This document shows positions 47,354 to 58,339 of a stretch of 64,000 bases of DNA, piece by piece. Each line of letters starts with the position of its first letter. Positions within the stretch are counted from its first letter, which is position 1. Made by a program: the position numbers and the translations under genes. The notes beneath the pieces are model-generated. The model saw nothing but the letters and a program-made list of their open reading frames with translations. It was not told where the DNA came from and made no database searches. Source of the DNA: Plicaturopsis crispa FD-325 SS-3 (taxonomy: Eukaryota > Basidiomycota > Agaricomycetes > Amylocorticiales > Amylocorticiaceae); the NCBI GenBank assembly GCA_000827205.1, contig KN832558.1, positions 1,483,942-1,547,941 on the forward strand, written 5' to 3'.

Positions 47354-48242
47354 ACGACGTCAAGGAGGTGTGCACACCGCCGTCGCGCAGAAAATGTCGT
47401 GCTGTGCACTGGCGTCTGCATTTCCAAGGAACGCGCTGAACCCGACCTAGACCGCGCACTTAACAGAATGGCTGCTGGTGTGCGCCGCGCTTGCGTCCGC
47501 ATAGACACGATGTGACGCTGATTCGTTGTGCGGCGTTACTGGGCATAGAGTGCTTCTCAACACAAGGGATTTCGCATGTAAGCCACAAGCTGCTTGTTCT
47601 CCCAAATACGTGAACTGAAGGCTCGCACAGTTATTTTGTAGTACTATAACCTAGGACAAAATACACCCCAAAGAAAACAGTTCAAAAAAGAGAGAGAAAC
47701 GATGCGAAAAAGGCAATCATACCCCACGTTTCAACGGTCAAACGGTCTGAAAACAATGGTTGAAGTCGATGAAAGCTCTGTGGACACCGCGCACAGCAAG
47801 CGCGTCGGCGGCAGGACAAGGCAGTCTCGTCGAAAACGGTCGGAATACTCGATAATCATCGAAATATCTGAAAACGGTCGGGGTGTCAGCCTTCAGCGTG
47901 TCGAAAACACGGAGCGGCTCTCCCAAATATTTTGTTTGGCCACGCGATGCCAATACGACGCGACGCGAAACATCGCGGAGGTCTTGTCGCTCTTTCCGTG
48001 ATTCGACTTTACTTCAACCGTCAGCACTCGTGCTCAGCGGACGCTTCGTTCAACCACAGCACCCACATTGACGTTCACTCTCGCGCGTGAACAACTCGAA
48101 GGCTCCGATCGAATCTCGTTTCGCAACTGACGCACTCCTACGGCGCTTATTTGTCACGCGTACGCTCCTTGTCTTCTCCGTTCACGCTCCCAGGCAGTAA
48201 CCTCGTCGCAGTTCACGCTTTCAGCAGTAAATACACCGCAAC

Positions 48243-48602
48243 ATGCAACTCCGACCTTCGCGTCTCGTCGTTGAACTCGGACGAGTGTACCAGTCGCGCT
48301 CGGCAATGCGCTCGGAGGCCATGGAGTGTATTCGCGAGTACCATCGCGAGCAGGGTTGGGGTCCCGACGTCTGGCTTGCTCGGTCCAGGTACGCTCTCGC
48401 TTGTCAGCCTGGTTTATTGGTCAAGTGAAATCACATCTCCAGGCAAACTGGCTTCCACATCAACAAGCTATCAGGAGCGGCACTCGCTACTGCGACAGCC
48501 AGGGGCGGCTGGTTGACAGTGGATTTTTTCTCGTGGGCGTCCGGCCGAAAGACGACCCACCACGTCTATCGGTATCCGACGTCCAAGCAGGAAACGAAAT
48601 GA
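48243..48602 (+). CDS. TIR-borne small protein, 101 residues (right copy)
   Basis: Exon 1 is 48243-48388, the intron 48389-48442 (GTACGC...CCAG), and exon 2 48443-48602 with TGA at its end. Coding length is 306 bases, exactly in frame. The protein contains HREQGWGPDVWLARSR, GFHINKLSGAALATATA, RGGWLTVDFFSWASG and HHVYRYP. It is identical to the left-arm copy. A third, decayed copy in the left arm keeps the same intron position and conservative replacements, which supports real coding. The function is unknown; the location suggests a transposon-encoded accessory factor. Confidence 0.55.
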
Positions 48603-50703
48603 AAAATCGACCGACTTTGCAGTCGTAGGGCGAACATATATCTTGGGCGCGGTGAAATTTTCGACGGGACGTGCGATTACGGAGCGAGCATGGCTGTGAA
48701 TATATTGGTGCGAGAGAACTCAAATAAATATCATGTTTTTTGACATCGCCGAGGGACGCAGTGAGCAAACGAGTACTGCACAAACATAGGTGGCGTCGGG
48801 CATCGGCCGCGCACGAAACGGCTGCTGGAACCCGTCTTTTATCGAAGAGGTCAGTACATGCGTATCAGGCTTCGCGTTCAGAGCATTCACTCGCAGATAT
48901 TTAGGTCAGAATACTGAGAGCCTGTCGAACTTGCGCTTAAACGGGTAAATGCAAGATTCTGGCGAATTTCTGCCGGCATTTTCGACACGGAGGGCTTTCT
49001 GTGTTACCCGCAGTGGAAATGAAAGGTTGGAAATTTGTGATGCATAATCAAAGTACCGTGGCATGCTCATACGACAATTGACAGCGAACTAGCATACACT
49101 GAAAAGCGCCCCCGAGTTAACTCTGCCCTGACGAACGAAATGCGTCAGTGCTCAGTAACGGGACAACAAGCAATTGCATCCAGAAGCCACCGTTAACTTG
49201 ATGCGAGCCGCGGCCCAATCTACTGAAACATATGGCCTTGGCAAGACGAAAAACGGATCGAGTGGTGCAAGTCAGCACCGTGGAGAACGATGGAAAAGTT
49301 CAACCAAGGTTTCAGACGCTCGCGTCGAGCTCGGCATGCGACGCGGGCGGTGGATTCCCCAGCGGGAGTAGTCCGAGCGTCAGAATGACATCGAGGCAGA
49401 TGTTCGCTGCCGCCAGTGGTGCTTCACCGGATTGGAAATCTACATGTTGGTACGTTGCTTGAGACTTGAAGTGTGGAGCGCTCGCTCAGACTAGCATTTT
49501 TACAGGGCGAAATATGGGGAGGTGGGTAGGGCTCCGAAGCTGCATAATTGATTGATCATAAAAACGACAGGAATAGGGAGAAAATCGCTTAGAAAAGATA
49601 GGATCGTGCGCGAGCTAGGATTCAAGGTTAGTAAAAGAGGGGACAGAATCGCACGAACGCGTATGTATGCTTAGAGCAGATAGGATTGTGGGCGAGCTAG
49701 GGTTGAAGGTTAGTAAAAGAGGCAGCTAAAACATATCTGCGTGACGTTGGATGGGGAGGCGCAACGCGAGGAGCGCGTCGGTGAAAAGGGCGTGAACGGC
49801 GCGACCTGTCGGGCGCACGCATGCTCGTGCTATCTGACAACCTGAACACGATGTCAAAGTGGTATTATACGACGAGGAGGAGTCGGTGCGGTAAGAACAA
49901 AAAATTTCGCGCCAAAATCACACAAAAGTACGACCTCGTACTCCGATGAGATTCGGCGACCAAAGTACGCGCTGATTCGAGTGAGACTCGTCGCCCAGAT
50001 TCTGAACGAAATCCTCGCAGAGATTCCGACCGGATTTCAGTCACGCGTCACACATTGGGTCTTGCTTGGGGCGGCGTGTTCCAATTTGGATGGCTCACCT
50101 TGCAACAAAGTAGTCCCATTAATATTGGATCGGGCCGAAGAAGTGGCGAGTCGCAAGATAATCCCATTATCAATCTTATCAGGCTGGAAACACGATCTTC
50201 GTTAGCAATGTCTGCGAGGCCACAGTTTGACTGGCTTACGCCTGAAGTTCGTCGGAACAACATGAACGCAATTTGCATGTGTTCAGGTTGCTTCGAGTGG
50301 ATCCACGCTCGTTACATTTAAAAGGTTACTGAGATGGCTCAGCATCTGCACTTTGATGGCAATACCCGTGAGATGTTTGTTATTCGCGCCGTACCAAAAC
50401 AAAGCCAGTAAAATCGGAAACTGCCGTGCCATTCACTCGTTACAAGATGGTGCCAGCAACAATGGAACGAGGTTCCCCATTGTTATCGCAATATGTGGCC
50501 GGGAAAAATGGGTTCTGTATGCTACAGACAACTCCAACCGAACTCCACATATACTGGATTCATCTTGTAACCCAGGGAGAATGATAGACCCAACAATACT
50601 GTATTCAGTATGTATCCGCCGAAAACAGGCCGAAAACAATTTTACTGGGATTCAAATGTTGTCAGGCTGGAACGGGCCGTTCCAAGCTGTTTTTCCTCCA
50701 GTG

Positions 50704-50706
50704 TTA
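50704..50706. repeat. Target site duplication, right copy (TTA)
   Basis: It directly follows the CCTCCAGTG terminus and matches TTA at 9461-9463. Confidence 0.85.
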
Positions 50707-50773
50707 TCTGGTCGGTAAGTAATATCTAGACGTCTGCCACGTGCTCAACTCCGCGAAATTGAAGCACTGACAT
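50704..50773 (-). CDS. AMD1: Candidate displaced 5' coding piece of AMP deaminase
   Basis: On the minus strand, the bases next to the right end of the transposon continue the AMP deaminase frame seen at 9460. With the element and one TTA left out, the codons read [18 protein letters not shown] without a stop, back to a CTAG splice acceptor at 50726-50729. A possible first exon, ATG TCA at 50773-50768, would join it through a 42-base intron with a GTGCTT donor. That donor is weak and the exon short, so the start is tentative. The carrier gene starts 150 bp further on in the opposite direction. Confidence 0.35.
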
Positions 50774-50922
50774 CCTCCCCGCAATAATTTATGTCTTGTC
50801 TTCATTCTTTCCGCTATAATATGCTGCCATTGTGAACTGGGGTACTGTAGCTCTCGATTCCTTTACGCGCACATATTATCAGGATACGTTCAAGTAAGTG
50901 ACCGGAGAGGGGAGGGATTTTT

Positions 50923-52096
50923 ATGACGGAATCCCCGCCTGAGCCGCAGCGCCGCTCTGGTTTCAGATATGTTGCACTGTCGGTGCTGTCAGGAGGATTT
51001 GCTGGTGGACTGGTAAGGCACTCTCATCCTTCCCAACGCGTTATGTGTCTACTCACCAACGTTAATAATATTGTAGGCTAAAACCGCTATCGCTCCTCTG
51101 GATCGCGTAAAAATTCTCTTTCAAACCCACAACGCGGACTTCAAGCAATTTACAGGTAATGTGGCTCCCAATTTATGCAGCAAACATATTCATAACAATG
51201 GTATCTCGAAAGGCTCGTGGCGTGGCGTTGGAAATGCACTGCGCTTCATAGTACGCACGCAAGGGATACGTGGGCTGTATCAAGGACATACACTCACTCT
51301 TGCTAGAGCCATACCGCACGCAGCGGTAGGGTACACAGTGTATGACGCGGTAGTGAAAGTGTGTGTTATGCTGTTTCATTCTTCGAACCATGGCGTAAAC
51401 TGACACCACACCTTAATTTGTAGTTCCTCATGCCGACACCAGCCGACCAAACGTCAACCCGACGATTCCTGGCCGGCGCTGTGACAGGTACGCATATCAC
51501 CATTAGCATTTATGTATCAACGCGCTGAAATTCATTTAGGTCTCGCCGGAATGCCTCTTACATACCCATTCGAGCTTATACGCGTACGAATGGCCGTCGA
51601 CACGAAGCACTCCTCGCACCGACCCAGCCCCTGGACGGCAATGCACTCCATCTGGCTGGAGGGCCGCACCGTCAAAGGACTCCCCATGCTCCATTTCTAT
51701 CGCGGATTCACCGTCTCACTCCTCGGCACCATCCCGTACCGCGGCGGGATATTCTTCGTCTGGGAGACGCTCAACGCCCGCGTGCGGCAGAAGTTACGTC
51801 CAGAGTTCATCCGGGAACACCAAACGCGCATACATCTTGCGGTTGGCGCTGTGGCGGGGACCGTCGCGCAGATAACTACGTACCCCTTGGAGGTGATTCG
51901 GCGCACGCAGCAGGCCAGTGGCTCGAGCAGTCCCCACAAGATGATTGGAGTGAGGGAGACTGTCGCAGAGGTGCTCGCGAGGGCAGGTTGGCGCGGCTTT
52001 TTCGCTGGTATGGGGATTGGACTCGTAAAGCAAGTACCGATGCACAGTATATCGCTGGCGACATGGCAGGCCTCCAAACGTGTGTTAGACGTCTAA
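50923..52096 (+). CDS. LEU5: Mitochondrial carrier, LEU5/SLC25A16-42-like
   Basis: The start at 50923 encodes MTESPPEPQRRSGFRYVALS. The three carrier repeats each show the signature P-x-[DE]-x-x-[KR]: PLDRVKILFQTHN in repeat 1, PFELIRVRM in repeat 2, and PLEVIRR in repeat 3. Supporting blocks are GIRGLYQGHTLTLARAIPHA, YRGFTVSLLGTIPYRGGIFF and GWRGFFAGMGIGLVKQVPMH. The first-repeat motif and RAIPHAAVGYTVYD are closest in memory to yeast Leu5, the inner-membrane carrier needed for coenzyme A accumulation in mitochondria, and to the Graves-disease carrier. The stop is TAA 52094-52096. Its promoter region was shared with AMP deaminase before the transposon inserted. Confidence 0.85.
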
Positions 52097-52670
52097 TCAA
52101 CCATGGCGTTTGAGGCAGAACATTCCGGCACGGGTGTCTCTTTCAGATCTACGAGGAACTGCAACGCGCTACTTTAAATGATGATATCCAAAACGTCCCA
52201 TCTATGCATGTAAGTACCTACTTAAACAACTCGTGTGTTACAACAAAAGCCCAAGAAACGGAGCCGGCCAACTCTATGGATCAGTAAGTAGCAAACAAGC
52301 TGAGGAGCGAATATAATATGTTGACGAAGGAGAAGAGGCGGGAATCAAAACCGGATTGCATTCGCGGAGATGATAGAGGTCGGCCGTAAGAATGGCCGAG
52401 AAGGGGGTCGATGAGGGGTGTGATGCTGGGGTGATGATGGCATGTCCATGCGAGGTGAGACGGCGTATGCGCGGTTTGCGCAATGAAGCGGCATATGCGA
52501 GTTGTGGTGCCGCAGTGGATGAGGATGAAGTAGCCGATTTTGGGTGGTACAGATACAGTGGGGTAGTGGGTGCGCGGGGGATCGTTTGATCCAGATGCGG
52601 TATGTCAGACGACCGGAAATACGTCTTTCAAGGTAGAGCCGAGTTTGGGTGTATTCCGTCCTCACGACGA
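52097..52670. other. Convergent spacer
   Basis: The 3' ends of the carrier and AMPK-beta genes face each other here. No gene or repeat was seen. Confidence 0.45.
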
Positions 52671-54137
52671 TCATGTTGGCTTATAGTATATCGTTGTCAA
52701 ATACTGTAACATTTCTCCCTTAGCACTGGCTCATTTATGAACAGAGGAAAGTCGCACCTTTTTCTTGTAGCGAGTTGTACTGCCAACAGCCAACACGCCA
52801 TTCCGGATCGCGCTCGTACTGAGATGGTGCAGGACAACATGACTAGGCACCGGTAAGACGCTAGTATCATCCGCCATTGCCATCGCATCGAGCCCCAATT
52901 TCGACTCCATGATTTTGCCCGTAACGTCGGTGCCGCTCGCCGTCGTCACCGGTATCGAATCATCTGGGGCTTTCCCTTGATCTTCGCTAGTGGACGTCAT
53001 CGCGAGCTTCGACTTGCTGCGCGTGCCCTTGCGGTCCACGCGCGTCTGCTGTGTCGGGCGCACGTTCAGTATCAGCTTTTCGAGGTGCCGTGGGAGCGCC
53101 GGCGCGGGCGGGATGTTCGGCGCGGGGAGTGCGCTCGAAGCACTGAGGTAGATCTCCTCCTCTTTCGCTGCGGCCGCAAGTTCCCCCGGGACTATATTCG
53201 TCCAATCCCCGGAGCCCTGCGGCGCGGGGTGCGAAGAGCTCGAGGATGCGGACCAGAACGAATTCGCGGGTGCGGACGGAGCGAGCTGGGAAGGCTGCAC
53301 ACGAACTGGAGCGGGAACGGTGATATAGTTTGCGAGCGAGCCGTCGTCGTCGACGGCGGCTGGGAGGTCTTCGGCGACGCGCAACTGGCCGTCGACAACG
53401 AATTTGATGTGGTGTGTGCCGGGAGGGAGTTTGAGATGGACAGACCACACGTCGTCTCTGCACGTGCATTAGTACCGACTGAACGACAGGAGTAGACGTA
53501 CTCACTCTTGATGCATATCTAAGCGGCTCGTCCACTCGTCCTCTTCGGAGGGCGCTAGTTGCACTTTCTTCCCACCGCCATGCCACGAAACTTTGACGTC
53601 GACGTGTTCATCGATAGTAGAGGACCTGCTTCGTGATTGCTCATCTTTCTGTGTTGGCTCGTGATCACGATGCGTATGCAGCGCAACCGGTATGGTCGAG
53701 CGCACGGTCTCCTGAACGAATGCGGGCGGCGCAAAGTCCTCTTGCAAGCGCACTTGGGAGAACGAGCGGGTAGAGCTATATGGCACGCCGTGGGGAAATC
53801 CTCGTGTATGATGGTTTATGGGTATGTGTGTAGACGGTTCGAGTAGCAGATCTGTCGAGAGGTGTTGTGTCGAGGGTAGATCGACTGGGCGGCTTCTCTG
53901 CACCTGACCGTTCGCAGGAGAGCCTGGAATTGGAATCGGCGACGACGAGTGGGGTGGTTGTCTTGAAGATGAAGAAGTAGTCGACGAGAGAGCGAGTGAA
54001 GCCAGGTCGGGCAGTTCCAGGGATTTACGCTTAGTCCTTAGGGAGCGATGGGGGGCTGTACTAGACGTCCTGGACGGTAAATGCGGTCTGTTTGGGACGT
54101 CTGTATTTGCAGGCGGACGAGAGCCTGTGTTGCCCAT
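52671..54137 (-). CDS. SNF1/AMPK beta subunit (Gal83/Sip2 type)
   Basis: The start at 54137 encodes MGNTGSRPPANTDVPNRP; Gly2 of MGNTGSR is a likely N-myristoylation site as in yeast Sip1/Sip2. A disordered Ser/Pro-rich region of about 170 residues leads to the CBM48 glycogen-binding domain: VKVSWHGGGKKVQLAP, an intron, then WSVHLKLPPGTHHIKFVVDG and RVAEDLPAAVDDDGSLANY. The C-terminal ASC domain has IPPAPALPRHLEKLILN and LPVPSHVVLHHLSTSAIRNG. The final short exon reads YLTTIYYKPT after an intron and stops at 52671-52673. The protein scaffolds the Snf1 kinase and gamma subunit and directs their location. It is divergent from the RecQ gene over 241 bp. Confidence 0.92.
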
Positions 54138-54378
54138 GGTGTCTGTTATAAAAAGTCGAGAGCGCGGGGGAAGAATCAGGAGCCCGAGGGAAAGGGCCGA
54201 TTTGGCAGAGGAGACTCAGGAGAGCGAGGGCGTCTCCGAGGTTCCTGGCTTGTCAATTACTTACCGTAATTGATTATTTATTTATTTAATAAGTATTAAT
54301 TATTTAATCAAATATTCTCACGGTCATGCGACAGTGATTCCCCGTCGCGTCGGTCGCGCCTCTCTGACTACAACCACG
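54138..54378. promoter_or_regulatory. Bidirectional promoter region, AT-rich core
   Basis: The divergent spacer between the AMPK-beta and RecQ start codons contains an unusual core of TTATT/TTAAT words at 54270-54320, flanked by GC-rich sequence. This would suit a nucleosome-poor shared promoter, which is inference. Confidence 0.45.
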
Positions 54379-57300
54379 ATGGACGACGAGATTCACTGGG
54401 AAGAGCCGTCAGATGCTGTTGAACCTGCGTTCTCATCCTCTGTCTTGCGCACGCCGCCACCTGTCACATATCCGAATATTCAGCAAACAAGCCACACGAA
54501 ACCGAGGAAGCTAAGACGCGGAAAGAGCTTTATCGTCGACCCACACCAGTGCGTGCAATTGCGCGCAATACGACCATCGATTGGCGTACACTAACGCATA
54601 TGGAGCAGTGTTTTGACGCGAGGTATATCTCTCTCCAGACCGGACCGTACGCTTTCCTAATACGCGTCGCGTTAGTCTTCGGTCACACAGAGTATAAGGG
54701 AAAACAGCGGGAGATTGTTGAGGCTGCGATTAGAGGTCTGTATCTTTAGAGCTCTCTGCAGGCCTCGATCTCAAAGTGCATCCTAGGAGCGGACGTGTTC
54801 GTCCTCGCGCCGACCGGCATGGGCAAGAGTTTATGCTTCCAGGTTCCCGCAGTTGCCGATGAAGTAACGGTCTCGATTCACTGTTCACCCCTGCAGTTCT
54901 GATCTTCTTTCTAGCATGGTGTTACGATCGTAGTGTCTCCTTTGCTGGGTGTGTGAATCCAGGTCCCCTCCTCCGCCTTGGCAAAGCTTACAAACGGTTC
55001 CCAAGCGCTCATGAAGAACCGTACGTCTCCTAACCGTTCTGTTGCCACATATAGTCACTTACAACAGTCAGAGGTCGCACGGCTTCGCCAGAAATTTATT
55101 TCTGTTGCGGCGTTAACGTCGGAAACATCCATCACCGAGAAACAAGAGGTCGAGTTGATCCTAACACTCGGACTAGCTTAGCACTTACACTAAGGTTAAC
55201 AGATTACAAAGGACCTTTCATCAGGGCATCCTGATAACCGACTGCTATACAGTACGGTCGTTTCTGTAATCAAGAGTAAACTGAAGCTAACTTTTCACAG
55301 TCACTCCGGAGAAATTGTGCACACAGGAATTCATGAAGTTGCTGAAAATTATCTACAAAAACAAGGAGCTGAATCGGCTTGTCGTGGACGAGGTAACGCT
55401 ATTTTTCTCGGTGAACCTCCGCTATGCCTCACTGACACGCTGCGCGTAGGCCCATTGTTTATCGGTAAGACCTCGATTTTGACGCATCAAATGTCTCTAA
55501 AATACGACCGTGCACGCAGGAGTGGGGGCACGATTTTCGCCCGCATTACAGGAAGCTCGGTTTCTTCAGAGAAGAATTTCCCGAGGTGCCCATTATGGCG
55601 CTGACAGCTACCGCCACCGCCACGTCAGTCCAAATCTGATCCGGTTGTAATTTAACTCTAACAATGTATAGCGTGCAGCTGGACATCGTCAAGAGTCTGG
55701 GCATGTCCCTGGACCATCTGTACAAAGTCGTACATCCATTCAATCGCGCAAATCTGTTTTACGAGGTCTGTTTGCTTGCCATTGTCTACGCGCTTCTGAC
55801 TCTGACATACACCGATACAGGTTCGCTATATGTCGGCACCCGACGCCCCAAAACAAATGGACGACATACACCAATTTATTAGCAAGATACACCGACGACG
55901 CGGCCGGCCCTCTTCGGGCATCATATACTGCAGGACCCGTGCCACTTGTGACGACCTGGCAGCGTATTTGAGAGGCAAAGGGCTGAGTGCAAGGCCGTAT
56001 CATCGTGGAATCAAGTGAGTAAGCCAATAGCATCGTGTGCATATCTCATCCTCATATCCGACAGGACAACGACTCTAGACCGGACCTTGAAGGAATGGGA
56101 AGAGGGTGGCTCGGGCGACGGAGGCGTAGATGTTGTAGGCGTATTTTGACCCTCGGTGCTTTGGTCAATCTCACCGCGCTTCTAGGTCTGTGCTACAATC
56201 GCATTTGGGATGGGGATCGACAAGAGCGATGTCAGGTAAGATAATTTGAGTAGAAAGTCCATATGGGAGCTAATGCGTCTGCAGATACGTTTTGCACTAC
56301 GACCTCCCGAAGAGCTTTGAAGGTTGGCTTTGCCTTTGTAACGAAAAACAACAGCATACTCACTTCATGAAAGGGTACTATCAGGAAACAGGTGGCGTTT
56401 CCTCTACCCTTCACCCATGGCCTTCTCCCTAACCATCTGTTCGTAGGGCGAGCAGGACGAGATGGCTCTGTGAGTAGCTCATCTATGCCTCCCTAGCGCC
56501 CCTCTCATCCAAATTGCAGCCTGCGAAATGCGTTCTCTATTATTGTGAGCACATGTAATGCATTATGCGTACACATGCATTAAAGTTGCTGTAGCGCGAG
56601 AAGACGTCGTGCGGGTTAGGAAGCTGGTTTCCTCGTCACACGCCCGCCGACAGAATATCGCTACCGAGGGACCTCCCCCGAGTCAGAGATCAGTGGATAG
56701 CCTGACCGCTGTGCGTATCCCAGCCACTACCATCCTCGTGCGCCAGCATCTAACAACACGTAGCTCGTCAATTTCGCAGAGAGCAGCATTACCTGTCGTC
56801 ATGTTGTGCGTACACCCGTGGCTTCTGTCGAACTGCTCACTCATCACTAGATCCTCCGTATGGTAAATAGTCGATATGCCGCTACTTCGGGGAACATATC
56901 GATTCTAATGACACGGGCCTTGTTAAGCGGTACTGCAATGCCATGTGCGATGTAAGCTCTGCGTCCCTGCATTTTCAAGTCATTGACATTGACACACTAC
57001 CCCAACTCCTAGCTCTGCAAATACCCTGACAAAACGCGGCGTCGGAAAAACAAATTGTCGACAGAGGAGTACGTGGGCACCCAGGTAGCCGTGCTCCAGC
57101 GGAACGCGCGTTGCGACGACGATGACGACGGTTATCCCGTGGCGGGCCCCAGCAATGCGTGGAGGAACACTCTTAGAGAGGGCGATGACATGCGGCCCGT
57201 CGCGCGGGGATCGCTAGGAGCGACCAAACGCGCTTACTATGATGCTGCACCACCAGCTGTGCCCGTCAAGAAGACTAGATATGATGTGACCCCGGTCATT

Positions 57301-58260
57301 TGTGCGTGCATGTGCTTCTTCTGATAATTTCGATGGTACTGAACTTAACGTGGCGGCAGTGAACACGAAACAGCACGCTTCCGTCTCAACTCTTTACAAA
57401 CCATTCAAGGCGCCCACCAGGATCTCAGCCCCCCGGGACCCTCCCCGGGAGCCCGCGCCTGCGCCTGCGGTCATCGCACACCATCGAAGTGTATCAGACG
57501 ATGAAAAGCCGATGCACGTCCCGTCTACCTATGAACCGCCTGGAGCAGTCGGCTACGACGATCGTGAGTATGACGTGGAGTTACTCGCGGATACCCACCC
57601 AAGTTGTAAGTGTCCCACTCTCCACCTGAAGGACGATCGCTGGACTTGAAATAATTTGAAATATGTGCTCTATAGCGCCTCCGGTGGACATGCCGGAAAT
57701 GAACATCGAGGTCGACGCCTGCTTCTCGCAAAAGATACCGGTGCGTTCATTAGGATGCCAAAAATTCCGAGGCTGGGATTGACAAAATTACTTGACTTTC
57801 CAAGGTGGCGATGCGGAAGGACGCGATCCACTCCATCCGCCAGGGTTTGTACAAAGTGTTTATGTCCGGTGGGCGGCAAGCAGATATGTGGGCCCACCTG
57901 AAGAGGGCCCCTCCGGACGATGATGCCAGGTATAGCATACTCGTATTTTTCTTTGGTCATGTGCTTACGAATGGGATTTTCTTTAGAAATGACTTTTTGG
58001 CGGCCGTCGCGAAAGACCTGGAGTTCTCGTCGCACTCGATGTGCACAACGGAAGAAGGGTACCAGAGACGGACGCGTGATAAAGTGGAAGCAGTGAAACG
58101 GTTAGTCCGTCCGGAGGCGTGGGGCACGGCGGCAGATGTCGACGACGACCTCGAGGAGACATTGGAAGTTGTTGAGGTACTGAAGCGGATTAACAAAAAA
58201 AAAGGTCGAGACGAAATTGATCTGTCAAATGGACGATGCAGTACATTGTATGTTTATTAG
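54379..58260 (+). CDS. RecQ-family ATP-dependent DNA helicase
   Basis: The start at 54379 encodes [18 protein letters not shown]. The helicase motifs are scattered over many tiny exons: [17 protein letters not shown] (motif 0), [16 protein letters not shown] (I), TIVVSPLL (Ia), [20 protein letters not shown] (II), [10 protein letters not shown] (III), [15 protein letters not shown] (IV), [18 protein letters not shown] (V) and [14 protein letters not shown] (VI). A 15-base exon encodes AHCLS alone. The DEAH box fits RecQ helicases. A zinc-binding segment (CRYFGEH...CNAMCD, LCKYPDK) follows, then a long low-complexity C-terminus and a helical end ([17 protein letters not shown]), stop 58258-58260. 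The helicase unwinds recombination intermediates. The subfamily (Sgs1, RecQ1 or RecQ5-like) is not settled. Confidence 0.88.
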
Positions 58261-58339
58261 CCAAATGATGAGCATGATGCATGATGATAGTACATAGGTC
58301 CGGTTGGAACCCAAGTTTAGATAGACCGTTTACTGTCGT

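Larger units (their letters stand above)
9464..50703 (+). mobile_element. 41.2-kb cargo-bearing CACTA (EnSpm/CMC) DNA transposon
   Basis: The element starts CACTGGAGGAAAAACAGC and ends with its reverse complement. It is flanked by TTA on both sides, has kilobase-long terminal inverted repeats, and encodes a Tnp2-type transposase at 30.8-35.1 kb. Interior genes in order: RING (+), RING (-), F-box/LRR (-), unknown (+), LRR (+), tail-anchored (+), unknown (+), WD40-membrane (+), transposase (+), dynamin-like stalk (+), candidate TnpA-like (+), JmjC (+). No gene shared with the flanking host block was found inside. Known CACTA elements are usually 5-20 kb with TIRs of 10-50 bp, so both the size and the TIR length are extreme. 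The conserved frames and near-identical inner TIRs suggest a young and possibly active element. Plus orientation is assigned from the transposase. Confidence 0.9.
46581..50703 (-). repeat. Right terminal inverted repeat (4.1 kb)
   Basis: Reverse complement of the left arm. 46581-49072 is gap-free against 12582-15073, and 49455-50703 matches the outer left arm with indels. 49073-49454 is unique to this arm. A partial duplication around 49570-49720 repeats the words GCGAGCTAGG and AAGGTTAGTAAAAGAGG, which occur once in the left arm. Confidence 0.9.

Noticed and set aside
9464-50703. Starship-type element
   Set aside because: No DUF3435 tyrosine recombinase was found; the element has CACTG inverted ends, a TTA duplication and a Tnp2 transposase instead.
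9464-50703. Simple inverted segmental duplication or assembly inversion
   Set aside because: The exact matching termini, 3-bp duplication and restored AMP deaminase frame fit transposition and would be unexplained by a duplication.
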